Under the pieces are notes generated by a model. The model had not been told where the DNA came from. It saw nothing but the letters and a program-made list of their open reading frames with translations, and ran no database searches. This document shows positions 16,973-25,000 of a stretch of 64,000 nt of DNA, piece by piece. This stretch comes from Rhodocyclaceae bacterium (lineage in GTDB: Bacteria > Pseudomonadota > Gammaproteobacteria > Burkholderiales > Rhodocyclaceae), in the NCBI GenBank assembly GCA_023230455.1, contig JALNXH010000008.1, positions 62,001 to 126,000 of the forward strand. Direction: 5' to 3'. A program made the translations under genes and the position numbers. Numbering within the stretch: the first letter of the stretch is position 1; each line of letters starts with the position of its first letter.

Positions 16973-19042
16973 TCATGCCGTCGCACGGCTGCGCTCCATC
17001 TCCACGCAGGTCTCGGCGATACGCTCGGCCGCCCAGGCCAGTTGTTCGCGCTCGACGGTCAGCGGCGGAGCGAGGCGGATCACCGTGCCGTGGGTATCCT
17101 TGGTCAGGATGCCGCGGGCCAGCAGCGCTTCGGCCATCCGTCGCGCATCGGCGATGCGCGCATCGACCTCGATGCCGATCAACAGGCCGCGGCCGCGCAC
17201 CTCGCGGATCGCCGGACTGCGGATCGTCCGCAAGCGGGCGAGAAACCATTCGCCGAGAGCGGCCGAACGCTGCGGCAGGTCCAGTTCCACCAGCAGGTCG
17301 AGCGCCGCCAGCGCCACCGCCGCACCGAGCGCATTGCCGCCGAAGGTGGAGCCATGGTCGCCGGGATGGAAGACATCCATCACCGCCGCATCGGCGAGGA
17401 ACGCCGACACCGGATAGAGGCCGCCGCCGAGCGCCTTGCCGAGGATCACGCCATCGGGACGGACACCCTCATGTTCACTGGCGAGCAGCCGGCCGGTACG
17501 GCCGAGCCCGGTCTGCACCTCGTCGCAGATCAGCAGCACATTGTGCCGCCGGCAGATTTCCGCGCAGGCGGCAAGGTAGCCGTCCGGCGGCAGCACAATG
17601 CCGCCCTCGCACTGGATCGGCTCGACCAGGAAAGCCGCAGTATGCGGCGTGATCGCCGCTTCCAGCGCCGCGGCATCGCCGTAAGGGATGCGCAGCAGGC
17701 CCGGCGGAAACGGGCCGAAGCCATCGCGGTACTGCTCCTCCGAGGACAGCCCGACGATGGCGATCGAACGGCCGTGGAAATTGCCCGCGCAGGCGACGAT
17801 CTCGGCGCACCCGGCGGCGATGCCCTTGACCGTGTAGCCCCATTTGCGCGCCGCCTTGAGCGCGGTCTCGACCGCCTCCAGCCCGGTGTTCACCGGCAGC
17901 GCCTTGGCGTAGCCGGTGAGTTCGGTGAGCCGGCGCAGCAACAGCGGCAGGCGGTCGTTGTAGAACGCGCGCGAGGTCACCGCGAGGCGCGCCGCCTGCG
18001 CACCGAGCGCCTGTAGCAGGCGCGGATGGGCATGACCGAAGGACACCGCGGAATAGGCCGACATCATGTCGAGATAGCGCCGCCCATCCACATCCCAGAC
18101 GTAGCAGCCCTCGGCGCGGGCGAGCACCGCCGGCAGCGGCGCGTAGTTGTGCGCGCCGTGACGCGCCTCCAGTGCCATCAGTTCGCCGGCGCCGGGCGCG
18201 AACAGCGCCTCGACCAGGCCGACGGCGAGCTGCGCCGTGATGCCGTCGCGGTCGTGCGCCGGGTCGCATTCGACGATTTCAAGCGCCACGCAGTCGGGAT
18301 GCGCGGCCAGTCCGCGCAAGGCAGCGCGCCAGGCCGCCGCCGGCCGGCCGCCGTGCGCCGGAACCGTGACGCCCGGCGCTTCGCGCGGATCGAGGACATC
18401 GAGGTCGAGCGAGAGGCCGAAGCCCGCCGTGCCGGCGCTGACCCGCGCGAACGCCTCGGCGAGCACCGCCGGCAGACCGCGGCGGACGATCTCGTCGTCG
18501 CTGAAGATGCGCACGCCGAGACGGTCCAGGCGCTGCTTTTCCGCCGCCTCCCAGTCGCGCGCGCCGACCACGCAGACATGCGCCGGCTGTAGCACCTGCC
18601 CGGCAAGGCGGGCGTCGCCCTCGCCGAGCAACAGCGCCAGCGGCATGCCGTGCGGGTTGCCGGAAGGGCTGTCCTGCGGCGTATGGGCGTCGAGGTGGGC
18701 GTCGATCCAGAGCAGTCCCAGCGGTCCGCGCAACGCCGCGGCGACGCCGCGCCAGGTACCCACGGCGACCGCGTGGTCGCCGCCGACGATCAGCGGCATC
18801 GCGCCGCCATCGATGCGCTGCCGCACCGTCGCCGCCAGCCCGTCGCACAACGCGGTCAGCCGCTCCCAGCGGCCGTCGCCTGCCGCCGGCGCCAGCCAGC
18901 CGTCCCATTCGACATGCGGCTGCGGTGGCGCAGCGCTGAACAGGCCTGCCTGTCGCAGCGCCTGCGGTCCCTCCGCCACGCCCGGGTGAGGCGCCCCGAG
19001 GGCGCTGGGTACGGCGATCAGGTCGATGCGTCGCGGCTTCAT
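16973..19042 (-). CDS. arginase - ornithine aminotransferase fusion
   Basis: A single 689-residue frame joining two enzymes. Residues 1 to about 288 are an arginase/agmatinase-fold domain with its metal ligands: His90 in GGDHAVAVGT, Asp114, His116, Asp118 in DAHLDAH, and Asp213 and Asp215 in SLDLDVLDP. From about residue 290 an ornithine-delta-aminotransferase begins (RHGAHNYAPLPAVLARAEG, normal for its N-terminus) with NFHGRS, ICDEVQTGLGRTG, the PLP lysine Lys536 in LGKALGGGLYP, and GSTFGGNALG. Predicted chemistry: arginine to urea and ornithine, then ornithine plus 2-oxoglutarate to glutamate semialdehyde/P5C and glutamate. The start at 19042 has GGGAGAG upstream. PutA, whose second domain consumes P5C, is encoded just ahead. 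The frame is unbroken across the junction with no linker. Confidence 0.9.
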   Translation of the reverse strand: MKPRRIDLIAVPSALGAPHPGVAEGPQALRQAGLFSAAPPQPHVEWDGWLAPAAGDGRWERLTALCDGLAATVRQRIDGGAMPLIVGGDHAVAVGTWRGVAAALRGPLGLLWIDAHLDAHTPQDSPSGNPHGMPLALLLGEGDARLAGQVLQPAHVCVVGARDWEAAEKQRLDRLGVRIFSDDEIVRRGLPAVLAEAFARVSAGTAGFGLSLDLDVLDPREAPGVTVPAHGGRPAAAWRAALRGLAAHPDCVALEIVECDPAHDRDGITAQLAVGLVEALFAPGAGELMALEARHGAHNYAPLPAVLARAEGCYVWDVDGRRYLDMMSAYSAVSFGHAHPRLLQALGAQAARLAVTSRAFYNDRLPLLLRRLTELTGYAKALPVNTGLEAVETALKAARKWGYTVKGIAAGCAEIVACAGNFHGRSIAIVGLSSEEQYRDGFGPFPPGLLRIPYGDAAALEAAITPHTAAFLVEPIQCEGGIVLPPDGYLAACAEICRRHNVLLICDEVQTGLGRTGRLLASEHEGVRPDGVILGKALGGGLYPVSAFLADAAVMDVFHPGDHGSTFGGNALGAAVALAALDLLVELDLPQRSAALGEWFLARLRTIRSPAIREVRGRGLLIGIEVDARIADARRMAEALLARGILTKDTHGTVIRLAPPLTVEREQLAWAAERIAETCVEMERSRATA

Positions 19043-19061
19043 GTGCGCTCTCCCGGCATGC

Positions 19062-19108
19062 GGCGGTTGCGCATCCGGGCCCTCGCTCGGCTGACGAACG
19101 CAACCGCC
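19062..19108 (-). promoter_or_regulatory. intercistronic stem-loop between putA and the fusion gene
   Basis: GGCGGTTGCG (19062-19071) and CGCAACCGCC (19099-19108) make a perfect 10-bp stem with a 27-base loop, ending 20 bases before the fusion-gene ATG. It could act in RNA stability, processing or leader control. There is no T-run, so it is not an intrinsic terminator. Confidence 0.45.
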
Positions 19109-19125
19109 CTCCTTTTGAGTCCAGC

Positions 19126-21987
19126 TTAGTCCACTTCGTTCGCCGCCGGCAGGAAGGCGCGGCGCTGCGTATTGGTCGAAACGCAGCGGCTCCAGAGGAA
19201 CTGCTTCAGGTAATCCGCTCCGCCGGCCTGCACCCCGGTGCCCGACAAGGCGACGCCGCCGAAGGGCTGGATGCCGACGCGGGCGCCGGTGATGCGGCGG
19301 TTGAGATACAGGTTGCCGACGCAAAAGCACTCGCGCGCCTGCGCCAGATGCTCCGGCAGCCGGCTATAGACGCCGCCGCTGAGCGCATAGTCGGAATCCA
19401 TCGCCATCTGTAGCGCAGTGGCGAAATCGGCGGCGCGCAGCACCGCCAGCAGCGGGCCGAAAACCTCCTCGCGGGCCAGCCGGTGTTCCGGCCGGATGTC
19501 GGCGAAGATCGCCGGCGCCACGTACCAGCCGCCGTCCTGCGGCACACGGCCCTGCCAGACCAGGCGGCCTTCGCGGCGGCCGATCTCGACATAGCGCTGC
19601 GCCTTGTCGCGCGCCGCCGCGCTGATCAGCGGCCCGTGGTCGCAGGCCGGGTCTTCCGGCGGGCCCCAGGCCAGACTCGCCGCCGCGGCGACGAGCCGGT
19701 CGAGCAGCCGGTCGTGTATCGCCGCGACGGCGATCACGCGCGAGCAGGCCGAGCATTTCTGCCCGGAATAGCCGAAAGCCGAGGCCAGAATGCCCGTCAC
19801 CGCCTCGTCGAGGTCGGCATCGGCATCGACGACGATGGCGTTTTTGCCGCCCATCTCGCACACCACCTGCTTGACGTGCCGCTGGCCGGGCGCCAGCGTA
19901 TGCGCGGCCTGAAGGATTTCCAGGCCGACGCTGCGCGAGCCGGTGAAGGCAATCAGCTGCACGTCGGCATGGGCGACCAGCGCGCTGCCGATTTCCCGTT
20001 CGCCGGGCACCAGTTGCAGCGCATCCGCCGGCACCCCGGCGGCATGCAGCAGGTCGCGCAGTGCGTGAGCGACCAGCAGCGCCGGCAACGCCGGCTTCAT
20101 GATCACCGCATTGCCGGCAACCAGCGCGGCGGCACTCATCCCGGCGAGGATGGCGAGGGGAAAGTTCCACGGTGCGATCACCACCGCGACGCCGCGCGGC
20201 CGATAGGCGACGGCGTTGGTCTCGCCGGGGAAGTCGCGCGTCGTCTGCCAGCCGGCGAGCTTTTCCATTTCGCCGGCGTAGTAGCGCAAGAAGTCCACCG
20301 CCTCGGCGACGTCGGCGTCGGCTTCGCGCCACGGCTTGGCGCTCTCCAGCACTTCGAGCGCGGCGAACTCGCCGCGGCGCCGCTCGATGCGCTCCGCGGC
20401 GCGACGCAGGATGCGGCAACGTTCGGCTACCGGCGTGTCGCGCCAGCCGGCAAAAGCGGTGCGGGCGTTGGCGACGGCCGCCTGGGCGTGCGCGATGCCA
20501 GCAATCTCGACCTCGCCGAGACACTCGTCGGGCCGTGCCGGATTGCGCGCTTCGTGGAGGGCGGCGGGCGCGGCAGCGCAGCCGCGGATCGCCAGCACAT
20601 GCCGGCGCGGCCGCTCCGCCCGTAGCGCCCGCAACGCCTGCGCCAGTCCGTCGCGGGCGGGCGCCTGCGAAAAATCCAACAGCGGCAGATTGAGGCCGGG
20701 CGCGACAGCGGACGCGGCGGACGTTTGCGCCAACGGCGGTGCCAGCAGCGCAGCGACATCCGCACCCTCGACATAGGCCTGGCGCAGCACCGACGTCGAG
20801 GCGGTGTTTTCGATCAGCCGGCGAATCAGATAGGCGATACCGCCGACCAGATCGCCGGTCGGCACATACACCCGCAACGACACGCCTTCCGCGACCAGCG
20901 CATCACGCAGCGGCTCGGCCATGCCGAACAGCATCTGCGCCTCCCAGCGCTCGGCGGCGAGGCCGCGGCGACGTGCGTGGGCCAGGGCGACGGCTTGGCT
21001 CCTCAGGTTGTGCGAGGCGATCGCCGGATGCAGCGTATCGCTGCGCTCCAGCAACCAGCCGGTCAGGTTCTCGAACGCCGCATCGGTGGTCGCCTTGTCG
21101 GCGAAGGTCGGCTGCGGCCAGCCGCGTTGCGCCGCCCAGGCCGCTTCCTGATCCCAGTAGGCGCCCTTCACCAGGCGCACGCCGAGGCAGCGGCCGAGCG
21201 TCTGCGCCGCGGCGTACACCCGCTGTACATCCGTTGCGCTGTCCGGCAGATAGGCCTGCAGCGCCAGCGCCGGGCGCCAGTCGCCGGGGAAGGCGGCAGC
21301 CATGTCGAGGAACAGGTCGAGAATCAACGGCTTCAGTTCGTAATGCTCCATGTCCACGGTGACCGTCGCCGTGTGGCGCGCAGCGGCCGCCAGCAGCGGC
21401 TCAAGGCGGGCGAAAACACGGCGGCGGGTGCCGGCGGTGTCGAGCGGATCGAACCGCGCCGTCAGCGCCGTGAGCTTCAGCGAAAGATGGGGCACGCCGC
21501 GCTGCCCCTGCCATTCCAGGAGTTGCAGGGTGCGCGCCAGATAGGCGTCGGCCTCGGCGTCGGAGAGCACCGCCTCGCCCACGGCATCGAGCGTGGCCTG
21601 CGCCGGCAGCCGCGCCAGCCGATCCAGCACGGCGAGCACGCCGGCCTCGGTTTCCTCGGCGAGGAAGCGGCGCGCCAGACGGCGCACGGCCAGACGCACG
21701 CCCCAGGCCAGCGCCGGCCGCGCCGCCAGAGCCAACAACCGGCCCTGCCATCCCGTATGCCGCACGCCGCGGAGATAGGCAGCCAGATGCTGCGCCACCT
21801 GCGTCGAGCCGCTTAACTGCGGCAGCACATCGACCAGCTGGAAAAGGCCGTCGCGCAGGTGCGTATCGGCCAGGGTGGCCTTGAGCAGACTACCGGCGAA
21901 TCCGCGATACAGGTCAGGGCGCCGGCCGGCGGCGCGTTCGTACAGACATCGGCCGACCGTGCGAACTTCCGTCTCGAATGTGCTCAT
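19126..21987 (-). CDS. putA: bifunctional proline dehydrogenase / P5C dehydrogenase, short PutA
   Basis: A 953-residue PutA without an N-terminal ribbon-helix-helix DNA-binding domain, so an enzyme only and not an autogenous repressor. The proline dehydrogenase barrel shows VTVDMEHYELK, LVKGAYWDQE, IASHNLRS and YVPTGDLVGG. The P5C dehydrogenase half shows FNFPLAI-like WNFPLAILAG, EMGGKNAIVVDADADLDEA and catalytic Cys745 in GQKCSACSR. It oxidises proline to glutamate with FAD and NAD. The start at 21987 (MSTFETEV) has GAGAGG upstream; the 69 upstream in-frame codons look non-coding. First gene of a three-gene minus operon; the fusion gene downstream supplies more P5C. Confidence 0.94.
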   Translation of the reverse strand: MSTFETEVRTVGRCLYERAAGRRPDLYRGFAGSLLKATLADTHLRDGLFQLVDVLPQLSGSTQVAQHLAAYLRGVRHTGWQGRLLALAARPALAWGVRLAVRRLARRFLAEETEAGVLAVLDRLARLPAQATLDAVGEAVLSDAEADAYLARTLQLLEWQGQRGVPHLSLKLTALTARFDPLDTAGTRRRVFARLEPLLAAAARHTATVTVDMEHYELKPLILDLFLDMAAAFPGDWRPALALQAYLPDSATDVQRVYAAAQTLGRCLGVRLVKGAYWDQEAAWAAQRGWPQPTFADKATTDAAFENLTGWLLERSDTLHPAIASHNLRSQAVALAHARRRGLAAERWEAQMLFGMAEPLRDALVAEGVSLRVYVPTGDLVGGIAYLIRRLIENTASTSVLRQAYVEGADVAALLAPPLAQTSAASAVAPGLNLPLLDFSQAPARDGLAQALRALRAERPRRHVLAIRGCAAAPAALHEARNPARPDECLGEVEIAGIAHAQAAVANARTAFAGWRDTPVAERCRILRRAAERIERRRGEFAALEVLESAKPWREADADVAEAVDFLRYYAGEMEKLAGWQTTRDFPGETNAVAYRPRGVAVVIAPWNFPLAILAGMSAAALVAGNAVIMKPALPALLVAHALRDLLHAAGVPADALQLVPGEREIGSALVAHADVQLIAFTGSRSVGLEILQAAHTLAPGQRHVKQVVCEMGGKNAIVVDADADLDEAVTGILASAFGYSGQKCSACSRVIAVAAIHDRLLDRLVAAAASLAWGPPEDPACDHGPLISAAARDKAQRYVEIGRREGRLVWQGRVPQDGGWYVAPAIFADIRPEHRLAREEVFGPLLAVLRAADFATALQMAMDSDYALSGGVYSRLPEHLAQARECFCVGNLYLNRRITGARVGIQPFGGVALSGTGVQAGGADYLKQFLWSRCVSTNTQRRAFLPAANEVD

Positions 21988-22096
21988 GATCCTCTCCCGC
22001 GCGCTGACGCTGTCCCATCTTAGACCTGGGGAACGGATTTCGGCCATGGCGGGCGCGACGCCGGACAACGACGGGAAGGACGCTGGGCGCTGCCGG

Positions 22097-25000
22097 CTAC
22101 TTCCCGGATCGATCGAGTCCGTCGAGCGCCGCCTGGTAGTGGAAACTGGCGATACTGCGCAGGATCTCGTCCGCCGCATCGCCGAGCACCGCACGCAGCA
22201 GGCTTTCCTCCCTTCGCACCAGATCGTTCACCGCGAAATCGCCGCTGGCCAGCATCGCGCGCAGCTGCTGCAGCAGCTGCGCGGCATGCGTCATATCGCC
22301 CGCGGGCGGATCGCCGGCGGGCGCTGCCAGCGCCTTGCGGATATCCGCAATGAGGGAGGACAACGCCGCCGCCAGACGGACCACGCCGGGTTCGATCGAC
22401 GCCGGGTCGACGGCCGGCGTCGATCGGCGGATGGCCGCCTGCAAGGCGTCGGCGAGCGCGCCGATCTCGCCGGCACCGAGGTTGCCGGCGGCCCCCTTCA
22501 AACCATGCGCCACACTCTGCAACGCGGGAAAATCGCCGGCGTCGAACAGCCGTTGCAGACGCTCCGGGTCATCCTCGTGGGTGTTCGCGAACAGCGTCAG
22601 CAAGTGCAGATATTTCTCCGCATCATTGTTCACCAGCGCCAAACCATGGGCCGCATCGATGCCGGGCAGCGCGTCCAGCGGCGGCTTCCGCGCCATGTCG
22701 GCGCCTGGCGCCGCAGACGCCGCCTCGACACCCGCCGCCGCACCCGCTCCGGCGCCAACCGGCAACCACTTCAGCAGCATTTCGTAGAGCCGCCAGGGGT
22801 CGACCGGTTTGGCAACGAAATCGTTCATCCCGGCCTCGATGCAGGCACGTCGATCTTCATCGAAGACGTTCGCCGTCATCGCCAAAATGGGAAGGGCAGC
22901 ACACGCGGGAATGGCGCGAATCGCCCGGGTCGCCTCGATGCCGTCGAGCTCCGGCATCTGCACGTCCATCAGCACCAGGTCGTAAGGCGTCTCGCCGGCC
23001 TTGGCGACCGCCGTGCGGCCGTCGTTCGCCACGTCGACCTGCAATCCCACCGCGCGCAGCAATTCCAGCGCCACTTCGCGGTTGATCGCATTGTCCTCGG
23101 CGAGCAGCAGGCGGGCACCGCGGTAACGGCGGCGCAGCTCCGTCTCGGCATCCTGAATCCGCGGCGTTTCCAGACGCGGATTCAGGATGCCCTGGCTGCG
23201 CCGCAGCCGCGCGGTGAACCAGAAGGTGCTGCCTTTCCCGGGCTCGCTCTCGACCCCGCTCTCGCCCCCCATCATGCGCGCCAAGCGCCGGGTAATCGCC
23301 AAGCCCAGCCCGGTCCCCCCATGCTTGCGCGTGGTCGACGGATCGGCCTGCTCGAAGGCCTCGAACAGCCGGGGAATGACCTCTGGCGGGATGCCGATAC
23401 CGGTGTCCGCGACCTCAAAGCGCGCCAGGATTTCGTCGTCCGTCTCGGCCAGCAGGCGGGCGCGCAAGGCGATCGAGCCCTGCTCGGTAAATTTCACCGC
23501 ATTGCCGGCATAGTTGAGCAGCGCCTGGCGCAGCCGGGTCGGATCGCCGCGCAGCCAATGGGGCACGCCGTCCTCGGCGACCGTCACCGCCAACCCCTTG
23601 TCCGCCGCCTGGGCGCCGATCAACGAGCGCACGTGGTCGAGCACCGATTCGAGGGCGAAATCGCTCTGTTCCAGTTCCATGCGACCGGCCTCGATCTTGG
23701 AAAGATCGAGGATGTCGTTGATGATCGACAGCAGATGATGGGCCGCGGCATCGATCTTGGCGAGGCGCTCGGCCTGCTTCGGCGTCGGGTTGGAACGATG
23801 CAGCAGATGGGTGAGACCGACGATGGCGTTCATCGGCGTGCGGATTTCGTGGCTCATGTTGGCGAGAAAGACGCTCTTCGCCTGGCTCGCCACTTCTGCC
23901 TGTTCGCGCGCCTCGTTCAGCTCGGCGGTGCGGCTGGCCACCAGCTCTTCGAGATGATGGCGGTGGCGATCCAGCTCCTCGCCGACGCGCTTCTTTTCGG
24001 TGATGTCCTCCTTGACCGCAACGTAGTGGGTAATGCGGCCATCCAACTGGCGGATCGGCGTAATGATCGCGAACTCGATGTATTCGCTGCCGTCCTTGCG
24101 CTTGTTGCGGAACTCGCCTTTCCATCCCCGCCCATGGACGAGCGCCTCCCACAGCGCAACATAGGCCTGCGGCGGCGTCTTGCCGGACTGCAAAATGCGC
24201 GGGTTCTGTCCGAGCACCTCGTCGCGGGTATAGCCGCTGACGCGCAGGAAGGCGTCGTTCACGTACTCGATCCGCGCGCCGATATCGGTGATGACGATAC
24301 TTTCGGGACTCTGCTCGACAGCCAGCGAAAGCTGTCTCAGCTGCTCCTCGGCGCGCTTACGCTCGCCGATATCGCGGATGATCATCGACGTCAGCGCCCG
24401 GCCACGGCTGTCGGTGAAGATCAGCGACGAGATTTCGCCGGGAAATTTCTCGCCGCTCTTGCGGACCAGGGTCAATTCGCCACGGAACCGTCCGGTTTCG
24501 CGGCGCTCGGCCAACGCCACGGCCAAGCGCGGGTCTGTAACATCGACCACGCCGGTACGGCCGAGGCGGCCAAGTTCCTCTTCGCTATAACCGAGAATGT
24601 CCTGGGCCACCTGGTTGGCGGCGAGAATGTCGCCATCGGGTGTGGTCAGCAGAACGCCGTCCATATTGTTTTCAAACAGCGAGCGGTACTGCGCCTCACT
24701 TTCGCGCAGCGCGATTTCGGCCCGTTTGCGTTCGGTGATGACGTCGAAGACGGCGACGAAGTGGTCGGGCGCCGGGCTGTACGCCGCAATCCAGAACCAC
24801 ATCTGCATCGCTTCCACATAAAGCTCGAAGCGCTGGGCCGGGCCGCCCTGGGCAACGCGCGCGTAAGTCTCGAACAGCACCGGCGTGGTCTCGCGGATAC
24901 CGGGGACGACTTCGCTGACCCGTCGGCCGATGACGTTTCTGAGCCCGGTCAGTTCTTCGAAGGCCGGATTGACTTCAAGATAAATGAAGTCTGACGGCCG

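Noticed and set aside
15442..21987. PutA as a transcriptional repressor of its own operon
   Set aside because: The protein lacks the N-terminal ribbon-helix-helix domain of regulatory PutA; upstream in-frame codons do not encode one.
21875..24994. A 1039-codon plus-strand open frame opposite the large hybrid kinase
   Set aside because: It lies antisense to a gene with clear kinase, receiver and HPt motifs and across the putA start. Its translation has no recognisable domain. Long antisense frames are expected from high GC at third codon positions.
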